DNA of 64,000 nt, from positions 558,001 through 622,000 of the forward strand of contig JAKSGN010000036.1 in NCBI GenBank assembly GCA_024180945.1, written 5' to 3'. The notes beneath the pieces were generated by a model. It was given only the letters and a program-made list of their open reading frames with translations. It did no database searches and was not told where the DNA came from. The position numbers were made by a program, and so were the translations under genes. Shown one piece after another: positions 45,444 to 56,121 of this stretch. Numbering within the stretch: position 1 is the first letter of the stretch; each line of letters starts with the position of its first letter. This DNA comes from Macrophomina tecta. Taxonomy: Eukaryota > Ascomycota > Dothideomycetes > Botryosphaeriales > Botryosphaeriaceae.

Positions 45444-47116
45444 TCACGCGTTCCTCTCCACAACCCTCACCGGCATCCCCTGATTCGGCTTCGCCGTCCC
45501 AAACAAGACCTGATACGCCTGCCCGCCCAAATAATCAAACTTCGAATCCAACACGCCCTCATAACTCGGCACGACGTCGAACCTACTCAGCATCAACGCC
45601 ATCGCGATCTTCAGCTCCACCATAGCCAGCTCCTGCCCGATACAATTCCGCGGGCCGACCTCAAACGGCCTCCACGCATGCGGATGTACTTTCTCGGGCA
45701 CCAGGTCCTCCGGGCGCTGCTCGCGCGGCAGAAACCTCTCCGGCCTCCACGCGTGCGGGTCCGGGAAGTAGCGCGGGTCGCGCATGATGCCGAACGAGGG
45801 CGCCCAAACCATCCAGCCCTGCGTCTCGAACGACTCGCCCGTCTCCGGGTCGACGACGGGGTAGGGGACGTCACTGCCGCGGATGGTGCTGGCGGGAGGA
45901 TACACGCGGAGAGTCTCCTTGATGACGGCAGTTGTAATGGGCAGTTCGTTGAGGACGTTGGGGCGAGAGGCGATGGTGGAGGCCGGGTCCGGGCCGAGGA
46001 CGCGGGCGTATTCGTCGCGGACTTTTTGGCGCCATTCCGGGTGCTGGTGCAGGGCCCAGACGACGTAGCAGATGGTGCCGCTGGAGGTGTCGTGCCCGGC
46101 GAAGACGAAGATCTTCATCTGGTCCTGGAGAATCGTCATGTAGTCGTTGTCGATGCTATTGGCTGCGGAGACGTCCTGGCCCATGGCTTTCTTGTCGGCG
46201 ACGTAGGCGTCCAGCGCGAGGTCAATGGCGTAGAAGGCTTTCTGGCTGGATGGACCGGCCTTCTGACGCTCGGCCCAGCGCTGCTGCACGATACGGCGGA
46301 TGGAGCGGTTCATCTTGGCCTCATTGGACATGATCTTGAACTTGCGGTACGGGTCGAGCTGGCGCAGGGCGCCGAAGCCGGGGGCGGTGCCCAGCGAGAC
46401 CCAGTGCAGCTGGCTGCGGAGGCCGTCCTTGTAGCCCTGGCTCTCGGCTTGGGAAGTGAATGCGCTGCCCAAGATGACGTGGCCGATGATTTCGATGGTG
46501 AGGTCGACGGCGACGGGCTCCATGGCGAAGATCTCGCCCGACGCGGCCTTGGCGGACAGGCGGCCGATGAATTTCTCAGTCTCGCGCACGATGGCCGGGA
46601 CATGTTTGGCCAGGTTTGCGGCGGAGAAGCCCGAGTTGAAGATGCCACGCCATCGCTTCCACTCTTCGCCCTCCATGACGACGAGGTTCTTGCGGCCGGC
46701 AAAGGGCTGCATCATGCTGGCCAGGGCGCCGAACTTCGTGATGCTCGGCTTGGTGGTGACTTGCTCGGCCAATTCGGTATCGGCGAGCACGAGCCAGGAG
46801 TCAGAGAAGGGCCACAGGTCGATGTAGAATGCTTTGGGGAGGTTGTACTTCTCCCTCAGCAGGTAGCCGTAGCAGGCCGGGTGCAGGCCCGGCGGCAGCT
46901 CATCCGCCAATTCCTTGATGATTTTGGCATGGCCGAATAGCGGGTCGTGGCCCGGAGGTTGTGGCTGCAACACTGCTGTCAGCTGCCAAAAGTGCTGTAC
47001 CGGATGGGATGGATGCATACCAGGCCTTTCAAGAGAGCGCGCCTCTGGCGCAGGCGGACCACGAAGTAGAGAACAGCTGCCGCGACAAGAGAAATGGCAA
47101 TTGCGCCTAGCGCCAT
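45444..47116 (-). CDS. Membrane-bound cytochrome P450 monooxygenase
   Basis: Exons are 47116-47021 and 46964-45444; 538 residues. Exon 1 provides the N-terminal membrane anchor (MALGAIAISLVAAVLYFVVR) and a basic stop-transfer; a start inside the longer open frame of exon 2 would lose the anchor. The intron has a GTATGC donor, and TTGCAG was taken as acceptor because it keeps the Pro-rich hinge PQPPGHDPLFGH in frame. P450 hallmarks: I-helix AGHDTSSGT, K-helix ETLR, the PERF-type RPERFLP, and heme loop FEVGPRNCIGQELA with Cys473. Such proteins sit on the ER and use a P450 reductase. The general look recalls CYP59/StcS-like enzymes of fungal secondary metabolism, but that is a weak impression; no polyketide or peptide synthase is in the window. 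Confidence 0.92.
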
Positions 47117-47942
47117 GTCTGGTGGTTCCCACGAGCCTTTCTGAGGTAGTCAGTAGAGGAGAGGTCCATCAGGGAAAGCGTGAGGCGCGGCGAAGGATAT
47201 AGGTCGAGGGCCGCACGGTGTCGCTCGGTTTCGCATTTCAAGAGTGCACCCCCAGGCGCTCGGTTCTCGCTGGCGCCACCGGCTATCGCCCTGGGCTCGA
47301 CGGATAACGGCAGTGCGGTGGTTTGGACGAACTAAAAAAAGAAAAGAGATTCGCGGTTGAATTTTTATGCTTGGCAACGCTCGCCTGCGGCTGCCTTGCT
47401 GCAGCAGCGCAGCAGTGACTTTCCGGATTTAGTATGTCGAGGGCAAGAGGCGAGAGCTTATGCATCATGAACAGCTTGCCGGACTGGACGAGTGCCTGTT
47501 TCAGTCGCGAAATACCTGCCGCGGTGGAAATAAGTGGGACGGTTGATTCCGATCATGTGTATTAAGCGCACTCCCACACAGCCGTTTGCCTTTTAGCTGC
47601 TCTGCTTGTCTCTGAGGGCCCGTGAGCTGTCTGCCTGGAGATGGGCCAGGGCAAGGGCGCTAAACTACTTTTGGGCATGCTTCTCAGGGCCATCTGCTGC
47701 CCTCGGTTCCGTTTCCCCTCTCCCTCCGCTCCTTTACCGGAAGACACTCCATCTCGCCCACTGCGGGTCCTCGGCGCTAGAGTTGTCAGGCTTCACGAAG
47801 GATGGGTTGCTGACAAGAGTCGCCAGGGTGGACTGGAAAGACGCAGCGCCACTGCTGCTGCCTGCGTCGCGTTGTCTCCGCAATAAAACGCCTTAGGCTC
47901 GCCCTTCATTCAATCAGCGTAGCTTTCATCGCCCTTCCAGCC
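47117..47942. promoter_or_regulatory. Divergent region, P450 / sirtuin
   Basis: About 825 bp between divergent start codons, expected to contain both promoters. No defined motif was recognised. Confidence 0.4.
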
Positions 47943-49016
47943 ATGGCAAACTTCGCATCCACGCCACAAACCTCCGCCCCCACACGGCCCAAGCTGCCCT
48001 CCAAATTTGCCAACGAGCTGTCGAAGGCCTACGCCAAGCAGCAGAAGCGCAAGGTTCGCACTGGCACCCTCCCTTCTGCGTCTGTGGACATTTCGCTGGA
48101 CGACTATGTCTCGTTCTCTGAATGCCTTAAGTCGTCCCGTCGCATCATGGCTCTATTTGGCGCCGGCCTGTCAGCAGCCTCTGGCGTCCCCACCTTCCGC
48201 GGCGCCGGGGGGTTTTGGAGGGAGTACGATTGCATGACTCTTGCAACGCCCGGCGCCTTCTTCAGGGACCCGTGCCTTGTATGGCAATTCTACAACTACA
48301 GGCGGCACTGTGCCCTGAAGGCGAAGCCCAACAGAGCCCACGTCGCATTGGCCGAGCTGGCAAAGAAGCGCCCGGACTATCTCGCCATTAGCCAGAACAT
48401 CGATGGTGCTTACATCCCACTTCCTCGTGGCTGAGTGGCTGCTGACCCAAGGATTGTCGCAGGCCTCTGCCAACGTGCCAACCACCCGGCGGAAAACCTG
48501 CAGCCGGTCCACGGGTCGCTCTTCGACATCAAATGTTCAAACAGCCAGTGTTTATACGTAGAAAAGGATAATTTCACCGACCCAATTGTGCCCGCTTTGC
48601 AGCTGCCCGACGATGTCGATGTGTCTGATGCGAGGATACCGCTGAAGCACATCGTCAAGGAAGACCTGCCGCACTGCCCTTTGTGCGCTTCGCTCCTGCG
48701 CCCGGACATCGTTTGGTTCGGAGAGTCTCTGGATCGATCGTGTGTGGACCGGATCCATAGCTGGATGGATGATGGGAAGATCGATTTGATGCTGGTAGTT
48801 GGGACTACGGCGCAAGTCTATCCCGCTGCTGGTTACATCCACGCCGCAAGGGTTGAAGGAGCAAGAATCGCAGTTTTCAATATGGAGGATTCGGAGGAGG
48901 AGTGTGCGACATCGAACCTGAAAGAGGGGGATTGGTTCTTCAAGGGTGATGCGAGCCAGATCGTCCCAGAAGTGCTGAAGGAGGTTATTGGGGTTGTGCC
49001 AGGGCCTGAACCTTGA
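47943..49016 (+). CDS. Class III sirtuin, SIRT5-type NAD-dependent deacylase
   Basis: Exons are 47943-48405 and 48463-49016; 338 residues. NAD-binding GAGLSAASGVPTFRGAGG (about 73-90), the ISQNIDGL motif formed exactly across the intron, catalytic His in QPVHGSLF (H171), a zinc site with CSNSQC and later CPLC, and LVVGTTAQVYPAAGY all mark a Sir2 deacylase. The segment VWQFYNYRRH carries Tyr117 and Arg120 at the positions of SIRT5 Tyr102/Arg105, which bind the carboxylate of succinyl-, malonyl- or glutaryl-lysine; a desuccinylase-type activity is therefore likely rather than plain deacetylation. The first 45 residues are basic with few acids (RPKLPSKFANELSKAYAKQQ) and could direct the protein to mitochondria. 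If the intron is retained, translation ends just after the catalytic-loop Asp-Gly. Confidence 0.93.
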
Positions 49017-51137
49017 TCGCTCTCACTTTTCGAGCATTCGAAGACAGCAAACTTGCGGAATCCAAGCGTACTAATAGATACTGATTTTTGAACCCATCTG
49101 CGATACTCAACCCGAACGGATGCTGTACCTCGCAAAAATCATTCCATGTTGCGACACACTAGTGCTCGATGATGTCCAGTGTATGCGAGAGCAGTACCAA
49201 GATAATTGCCCGGAAGATGCATCGCTTACTAACGCCGTACCGCGTTTCCAGGTTGCCATTGAGTGAAGATGCACGCGGCAGTTGCACACATAGTGGGAAA
49301 GCCTTCCGAATATTCTGGCCCGCCTGATTTACCACAAGCGCTGCTACCTGCCCGTATAGAGGTCGACAACTTTGGCCAATGGGCGCAAAGCCGCGGTTGG
49401 GCCGAGACACAGAGAACGCCTGAAGTGCAGATGCTACTCTACTTTTCCCATTTTCAGGATGACTGGTGAGCCGGTTTCTACGACGAGGCTGTGGGCTCCG
49501 GACCTCGTTGTCTCAGAATACCGTGACCAAGTGCTTGGGGAGGCTGAAGCCGGCAGGATCAGCGCTATTCACTGCCCGATTGCGACTCCGCAATATAAAC
49601 TTCACGAAGATCGCCCAGCGGCCTGATCTTTTCAGGTGCTTTCCCCTTACCCGAGAGCGGAAATCGCGGAAGTTCTCGCTTGCTATTGGCGAGGTATTAT
49701 AATTCTCTTCGGGTTGGTCCGTTCATCCTTCGGATGGTGACTGCTCGGCACTGGCCGGGACACTTATCTGCACTTCAGAGACACGTGCCAGTCATATCAA
49801 TGGCATCGGATCCCGCGGCCTTGTCTGGGTCTGGACGGAGTTTCCAGGTCGAGGGCTTTTTCGCAGAATTTACTGCATCCCTTTGGCAACTTTTATGTTT
49901 GTATTGGCCGCGTTAGAGGCGTGCAAAAAGGAAGAGTCTCTGCCTCAGCCTTACCAAAGTATATCTACAAAGTATATCGATGGAATTGACAGCTCGGGAG
50001 CTTACTGTGGTCCGCCCGGAGCAGTGTGGGGAGAGTCGGCCCACCAGTGGCACAGACGCGTTGTCGTCATTACCACGCGATTTCGCCAATGGGATGATCC
50101 CAAAGTTTGACAACCCCATCGTATCATTCTGTGCGACTATCAGCACCACATCGAGCGGCCTTGATATGATAGGTATTCAGCCTCAGGGTGTCTCAGTTCT
50201 TGGGTTCTTGGGAGCAGGTGTGATCTCTACTCACCTCCGCGGATTCCGGCAAGGCAAGTTCTTCCGTCAACAGTCCTCGTAGGGTTTTCCCATGTGTTCA
50301 CATCCCATGTGCGGATCAATCCCGGGGGACCCGCCGGGTTTCAACCTGATGAGATTTTCATTGCGGAGGTTACTCCAGGCGCTTAGCTGTACCTCAACGC
50401 TGGGGCTGTCCTCGGCGGTGAAGAAGGTGGAGTGGGTTTGCAAAAAGGTAGAGCATCAAGAAAAGGACACAGCGTAAATACATATCGAAAATCGTCCAGT
50501 CAGATCTCGCTCGAGGCTCTGTTACTCCTTCTTTTTGGGCTCGTTTCCTTCGAAAAGACTCATGGCAGTGTAGGGTCGAACCGAACATCGTGGTTACGCC
50601 CGGCTGCACTTTCGAAATACGAATACGCAAGGCCATTAACCGCCAAGAAACAAACTTGGCTGTAACCGTTACAGGAAACAGTAGTTAGGGCTCTTTGGCC
50701 GGTTTGGGAACTCCCGCCAGGGTAATGGTCCGTGCCGCATTCTCATGCAACTGTCTCAACCGTAGACTGCCCATCAACACCAACCTGGACATCGTCATGC
50801 GTACAGTCACACAGGTAAGTGCCAATGGCTTCTCGAGCACCTGAAACTGAACACATCACGCAATGCTTCGCACGATGTGCAAAACCAATGTCCGCACAAC
50901 GTCGCATCCACCAAGACACCAATGTAGATCCACGCCAGTTCCTCTTGTCCATCGGCGGAGTGCTACGGCAAGAATCACTGCCACCACGCATGTACGAGTG
51001 CCCACGATGTATATAAAAGGCCATTGTAGAGTTGCCATTGTTCCCTTATCCAGAACAGTAACCATCCATCTCATCTTCTCCTCTCTCCTCAATCACTTCC
51101 AATAATTCACAGCATCCGCCGCACCACATCCAACAAA
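49017..51137. other. Gene-poor spacer of 2.1 kb
   Basis: I support no gene. Frames of 60-100 codons (for example 49372-49626, 49883-50110, 49980-50282) look unlike proteins or shift repeatedly, possibly eroded coding sequence. The rightmost part is the promoter of the secreted repeat protein. Confidence 0.45.
51010..51019 (+). promoter_or_regulatory. TATA box of the secreted repeat protein gene
   Basis: TATATAAAAG lies 119-128 bases before the ATG at 51138. The following leader is CT/CA-rich (ATCCATCTCATCTTCTCCTC), which fits a strong, inducible fungal promoter with a leader of roughly 90 nt. Confidence 0.6.
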
Positions 51138-51938
51138 ATGAAGTCATCCATCTCTCTTGCCATCCTTCTCGCGGCCTTCACATCCGCTGCTCCGCAATCC
51201 GCCGTGGCGCCCAATCCGCCTCCGGCCAGCAGCGTCATCATCAACGGCCGTTCGCCGCAGAGCCAAGGGCAAGGCGAAAGTAGCATCGTAATCGTTGCCC
51301 GGGATCCACAAACTGCCACGGCCGGCCAGGGACCTGCGAGCCGACTGCCGCTGGTCCCGGTCCCGGCCCCACGCAGGTCGCCCCGCGTGCTCCGCAGGGC
51401 CAGAGCAGCATCACAATCGTTGGCCGCGCTCCGCAGACCGCCACCGTCGAGCAGCCAGGCCCCACGACCGTCGCCGCCCGCGCTCCCCAAATCGAGACCG
51501 TCACTGTCACAATCGCCGCTCGGGACCCCCAGAGCGAGACGGTCACCATCCTCGGCCGCGACCCCCAGAGCGTCACAGTCACCGTCGCCGCCCGCGATCC
51601 TCAGGCCGTGACCGTTCCCGTCCAGCCCACTGTCGTCGCCCGCGACCCGCAAGAACTGCCCGGCGCCGGTGCTGCGAGCGAGGTAGTGCCCCTCCGCCGC
51701 GAGCCTGCGAGCACGCTTATTACTGTAAGTTTAACTCTCTCTCTATTCTGGGACGTCCAACTCTCGTCGTACAGGAGATTCCGATAGTGTACTAACTCAT
51801 CATCTCTTTTTTTTTTGTATACAGCTCAAGCGCGCTCCTCAGGGCACTCGCGTCAGGCGTGAGCCCCAGACTACTCCTACCCCTGCGAAGCGCCAGGAGG
51901 CGACTCCGCAGGACGAGCCTTGCTGCCATAACTACTGA
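51138..51938 (+). CDS. Small secreted tandem-repeat protein with an apparent frameshift
   Basis: The ATG at 51138 opens MKSSISLAILLAAFTSAAPQ, a clean signal peptide, followed by VIINGRSPQSQ and SSIVIVARDPQTATAGQGP. From about 51350 the same repeat style continues in another frame: SSITIVGRAPQTATVEQPGP, TVTIAARDPQSETVTILGRD, VTVAARDPQAVTVPV, to STLIT at 51724. An intron (51725-51824: GTAAGT, ACTAAC, ATACAG) leads to LKRAPQGTRVRREPQ and a Cys-Cys end (DEPCCHNY, stop at 51938). A (G/A)R(D/A)PQ unit recurs about every 12-18 residues. The first frame continues alone to 51611 but loses the repeat. A two-base skip is needed around 51315-51360, in a GC-rich repeat of CCCGGT. A sequence error, a real frameshift or an unusual intron with a GTAATC donor could explain it. 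Function unknown; an effector or wall protein is conceivable. Confidence 0.62.
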
Positions 51939-52252
51939 AGGAATAGGCCGGAGAGCAACTCTAGTAGAACTTGAAAGGGGGATGGCCAAGAGGTATAGAG
52001 GATGGCTTTTTGTCGAGATTGGACATGGACGGGCTGGCGGGAATGGTGTCTTTCTATCGTTTCTGCTTGGCGGTGCTATGTAGTTTTTCTTGAACACGCA
52101 GCTCGTTTTCGTATTCTTCGACAACATCTTTCCAAAGGCAAGAGGAAATCTGAACTGCAACTGGAAGTCGAAGACACACCCTCCCGGTCCCTAGTGGAAG
52201 CGGAGGATGCCTGCAACGGTCACCCTCCCCATGTCTCCATCCAGCACGACAC
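51939..52252. other. Convergent 3' spacer
   Basis: 314 bp between the stops of the repeat protein (+) and the amidohydrolase (-). No feature was recognised. Confidence 0.5.
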
Positions 52253-53921
52253 TCACTCCCTCAACATCTTCCCCTTAACCTCCCTCTCCCACTCCCGCCA
52301 CACCTCCTCTACCAACCCCTTCCTCCCCAACACCTCGACCGCCGTGCCGGCCAACCCCTTCCCACACCTCAGCCCCAGCCCAAACGCCTCCCGCGTCCCC
52401 GCCGCGCCCGCAAAGTCCGGGCTATGCGGCCCATTGCCCTGCTCGCCGGGGCGGACCCAAAACCCCGCGCTCAGGCTCGGCAGCGCATGGCTTACGTCGC
52501 CCTGATCGGTGCTCGCCATGGTCGCGCCCGCCACCTCGTCGACCTCAGGGATGGGGATGGCGCCGCCCAGCGCGTTGAAGTGCGTCCGGTACAGCGCGGC
52601 GAGCGCCCTGTTCGGTACGTGGTCGGCGTAGGCGCCGGTGTCGGTGATGCGCAGCTTCGCGCCGGTGCCGAGCGCGCCGGCTTCGAAGCAGGCGCGGGCG
52701 CGGTCGAAGAGCGCGGCGCAGCGGGCGAGGGTCGGGGCGCGCACGACGAAGGTGCCCGCGGCGTAGGCGTGGATGATGTTGGGGCGCAGGCCGCCGTGTG
52801 TGATGGCGCCTTGGATCTGCAAGGGGGGGCGCGTGGTGTGAGCGTTTCTATTATTTCGTTTTTTCCTTGCAGTTTGTTGCGGAAGGAAAGGAGAGGGGCG
52901 ATTTGCTTCTTACAACATCGCCGGGTTCGGTTTGCTGGCGCAGCACGGAGAGAGAGGTGTAGGCCGTGATGAGGGCGTCGAGCGCGTTGATGCCGAGCCA
53001 GGGGCACGCTGCGGCATGGGCTTCGCGGCCGAAGTACTCGACGGTGAAGCTCTGCGTGGTGAGGTCAGTTGTAGTGTTGTTTGAGATGGAGGTAGAAGAT
53101 TTTGGTTACGCGATAGGCGGAGGTGCGCATGAGGGCACAGTCGGGCGTGATGCCCGGGTGCGAGATTAAGTTGACGTCGCATTTGTGCTCTTTGTAGGCG
53201 CCGGCTTTGATGAGTTTGATCTTGCCGCCACCGCCTGGGGGAACTCTTGGTCAGATACTGGGTTATAGCGAGTGCAGCTTTGAAGTGATGGAAGAGGAAG
53301 AACGGAAAGCAGAGAGGGAAGAAAGAGAGGTGTTGTAGAGCTAAGGGATCCGAACGGAATACACTATGTAACGTAAAAGACTAAGTACTGAGAGATTCAG
53401 GCTTACCTTCTTCTGCTGGAGTGCCGAAGAGGACGATTTTCCCAGGTAGGTCGTGCTTCTTCATAGTCTCAGCTGCAGCCAGTGCAGCCGACAGGGAAGC
53501 CATGGCAATTAAGTTGTGGCCGCATGCATGGCCGATTTCTTCCAGCGCATCTGCCCGTAATGTGTATCAGCACTCGTCGGCACATCAGCCAATACCAGAC
53601 ATCGAACATACCCATCTCAGCATTGAAAGAGACGACAGGGCCCTTCTTGCCACTCTCGAAGACAGCAACAAAAGCAGTATCCATGCCATACGCAGAGGGC
53701 GTGACTTTCCATCCTTTCTGCGTCTTCAAGAAGGAGGTCAAAGCCTCGTGGGCAATGTGCTCGTTGTAGCCCAATTCCGGGTTATCGTGGATCTTCTTGT
53801 TGATGGGCCACAGCGAGTCTGCGATGCTGTCGATGTAGTCACTAATCTCGCCGAGATAGTCGGGCCTGGAAGGCGCGTCCGCAGCCGTGTCCGATGACAC
53901 GAAAACCCAGTCCTCATCCAT
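52253..53921 (-). CDS. M20-family amidohydrolase/peptidase (PM20D2-like)
   Basis: Exons are 53921-53612, 53550-53407, 53234-53110, 53051-52914 and 52816-52253; 426 residues, all phases closing. There is no signal peptide (MDEDWVFVSSD). The M20 core: KIHDNPELGYNEHIAHEALT, metal-site EIGHACGHNLIAMA (about 109-120), GTPAEEGGGGKIKL with the catalytic and metal glutamates, then VNLISHPG, YFGREAHAAACPWLG in the dimerisation domain, and STDQGDVSHALPSLSAGFWV near the end. Fungal members resemble PM20D2 and AbgB, enzymes that cleave dipeptides or N-acyl and p-aminobenzoyl-glutamate-type amides in the cytosol. The gene lies divergently next to a Dal5-family transporter, which suggests the pair imports and then hydrolyses an amide-type nitrogen source (inference). 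Confidence 0.9.
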
Positions 53922-54389
53922 CTCGACAGGGCAGGCGCCAGACCGATGCAAGGAATCGTGAAAGGGATTAAGCGGAAGGATAAAGGAGTTCGAGATTACG
54001 CAGCACGAAGCACGGCAGAGCCAGGGAGCGGGCGCTTGCATGGCGGCTCGCCTGAGGCACGGCGCCGCCCGCCGGCCGCCAGCCAGCATCCTCGCTCGCT
54101 TCTTTCCCTTCACCTCGTCCCCCACTTTCGACAACACCCGCATCACACGGTTGCATCAGGACTCCGGCCCGGCGTGCGAGATGCCGGATAAGTGATTCGG
54201 CCACCGGCCCCAGACATGGAGTCAGTGCCGTGTTCACTGCCGCTGAAGATGAAGCCGCCGCGACCTTCCTTATCAACTGATCGGCCGCGCCTGAGCTGCG
54301 TATGTACATATACACGCGCCGCTGCCATGGCTTGAATACTCTCCCGCCTGCGATCCGCATCCGCACCGAGAATCGACAGGCTGGAAGCA
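53922..54389. promoter_or_regulatory. Shared divergent promoter, M20 amidohydrolase / transporter
   Basis: 468 bp. A consensus HGATAR site for GATA-type nitrogen regulators (TGATAAG on the minus strand) is at 54269-54275; weaker GATAA cores are at 53979-53984 and 54187-54192. GATA cores are frequent by chance, so this is only suggestive of control by nitrogen catabolite repression. Confidence 0.4.
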
Positions 54390-56033
54390 ATGGCAGACAA
54401 GGACGAGCTCACCGTGTCTCCCGCCAGCAACGATGTCGAGAAAAGCGGCGCCGTGGACGAGTCGGTGATCGAGGAGAAATCACGTCTGCGCATCGACGAC
54501 GAAGCCGGCGACCTGGCCGCCGCAGCGCTCACCAGCGGGCCAGTCGACCCTGAAGTGTCCAAGCGAGTGCTGCGCAAGATTGACATGTACATCCTGCCCT
54601 TCCTGTGCATAACCTACGCGCTGCAGTTCATCGATAAGACCTCGCTCAGCTACTCGTCCGTCTATGGCATCATCAAGGACGCCAACCTACAAGGCCAGGA
54701 CTACTCCTGGGCGAGCAGCATCTTCTACTTCGGTAAGCCCATACCCCTCCGGCCCTACCAAGCCAAACGTAGATGCCACAAACTAACACGCCCCGCTCCC
54801 CCAGGCTACCTCCTCGCCGAATACCCCGGCGTCGCCATCATCCAGCGCTTCCCGGTCGCCAAGTTCCTCGGGCTGAACATCATCCTCTGGGCCGCCATCC
54901 TCATGACGACCGCGGCCTGCACCTCCTTCGCCAGCCTCGCGGCCGTGCGCTTCCTGCTCGGCGTGACCGAAGCCACCATTTCGCCCGGCTTCGTCGCCAT
55001 CACGGGCATCTGGTGGACCCGCCACGAGCAAGCGGCCCGCTCCGCCCTCTGGATCTCCTTTCTCGGCGTCGGCTCGCTGCTCGGCGGGCTGATCGCCTTC
55101 GGCATCGGGCACATCTCGCCCACCTCCACGCTGGCCTCCTGGCAGTACATCTTCCTGATCCTCGGCGCCGTGACGGTCGCGTGGGGCGTGCTGTTCGTGC
55201 TTGTCGTGCCGGACGGCCCCGCGGCCCCGTCGTGCCGCTGGCTCTCGCCCGCGGAGCGCGTCGTCGCCGTCCAGCGCGTCGTGGACAACAGGACGGGGAC
55301 CAAGTCGCGCACCTTCGTGCGCGCGCAGGTGGTCGAGGCGGCCTGCGATCCGAAGGTCGTGCTGCTGGGTTGCATCTCGCTGGTGAATGCGCTGGCGTCG
55401 GGCGGGCTGGCGTTCGGCAGCTTGATCATTCAGGGGTTCGGCTTCTCGCCGCTCCAGACGACGCTGATGAACATGCCGCTGGCCGCCGTGCAGACGGTCG
55501 CGCAGCTGAGCGCGGGCGTCTTCGCGAGCAGGTTCGAGGGCGCGCGCTTGTATGTCGGGGCGGTGGCGATGGTGCCGCCGATTGTCGGGACGTGCTTGAT
55601 CAATGGGTTGGCGGAGGGGCAGAGGTGGGGACGGTTGGTGGGACTGTGGCTGCTGGGGACGTATCCAGTGGGCTTCTTGGTGCTTTTGGGTCTGCTGTCG
55701 ACGAATGTGGCCGGCTCAACGAAGAGGAGCGTTGCAAGTGGGTGGGTGTTTGTGTGCTATTGCGTCGGCCAGATTGCGGGGCCGCAGTGCTTCAAGGCGA
55801 GCGAAGCGCCGGGGTATAGGAGCGGAATTGTGGCGATGCTGTGTGGATTTGTGCTGAACTTGGTGTTGAATTTGGTGCTGAGGTGGTTGTATGTGAGGGA
55901 GAACAAGAAGAGGGATAAGTTGTTGGAGGGGAAGAGCGAGGAGGAGATCCAGGCGATGGAGGAGGAGAGTAAGGTGCAGGGGTTCGAGAATGTGACGGAC
56001 AAGGAGAATGTAATGTTCAGGTATGTTCTGTAG
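54390..56033 (+). CDS. MFS transporter, Dal5 (allantoate permease) family
   Basis: Exons are 54390-54732 and 54805-56033; 523 residues. After an acidic cytosolic N-terminus (about 1-65) come twelve predicted membrane helices, beginning KIDMYILPFLCITYALQFID-KTSLSYSS, the typical first helix and loop of the anion:cation symporter (Dal5/TNA1) family. Further family text: AAVRFLLGVTEATISPGFVA, WWTRHEQAARSALWIS and, after the central loop, ASGWVFVCYCVGQIAGPQ. The C-terminus ends TDKENVMFRYVL, the usual closing of the family. Substrates of relatives include allantoate, ureidosuccinate, nicotinate, dipeptides and pantothenate. The 72-nt intron is a multiple of three and has no stop, so retention would insert 24 residues after helix 2 rather than truncate. 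Divergent from the M20 gene. Confidence 0.92.
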   Translation: MADKDELTVSPASNDVEKSGAVDESVIEEKSRLRIDDEAGDLAAAALTSGPVDPEVSKRVLRKIDMYILPFLCITYALQFIDKTSLSYSSVYGIIKDANLQGQDYSWASSIFYFGKPIPLRPYQAKRRCHKLTRPAPPGYLLAEYPGVAIIQRFPVAKFLGLNIILWAAILMTTAACTSFASLAAVRFLLGVTEATISPGFVAITGIWWTRHEQAARSALWISFLGVGSLLGGLIAFGIGHISPTSTLASWQYIFLILGAVTVAWGVLFVLVVPDGPAAPSCRWLSPAERVVAVQRVVDNRTGTKSRTFVRAQVVEAACDPKVVLLGCISLVNALASGGLAFGSLIIQGFGFSPLQTTLMNMPLAAVQTVAQLSAGVFASRFEGARLYVGAVAMVPPIVGTCLINGLAEGQRWGRLVGLWLLGTYPVGFLVLLGLLSTNVAGSTKRSVASGWVFVCYCVGQIAGPQCFKASEAPGYRSGIVAMLCGFVLNLVLNLVLRWLYVRENKKRDKLLEGKSEEEIQAMEEESKVQGFENVTDKENVMFRYVL

Positions 56034-56121
56034 AGGGGAGAAAATTCAGAGAGACGATAAGGCCCGGAGCAGTACTGTTTTTCTTCTGTGTGTTGCTGAA
56101 GGGTCGAGGTCCTTTTTCTTT

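Noticed and set aside
36108..47116. Complete secondary-metabolite gene cluster
   Set aside because: No polyketide synthase, peptide synthetase, terpene cyclase, pathway regulator or transporter lies among these enzymes.
50560..50605. GGTTCGACC on the minus strand, like a tRNA B box
   Set aside because: The bases around it do not form a T-stem, and no A box or acceptor stem is found at the right distance.
51107..51652. Antisense 181-codon frame rich in Gly-Asp repeats opposite the secreted repeat protein
   Set aside because: The sense strand has a signal peptide, TATA box and intron; the antisense frame stays open because the repeat unit length is a multiple of three.
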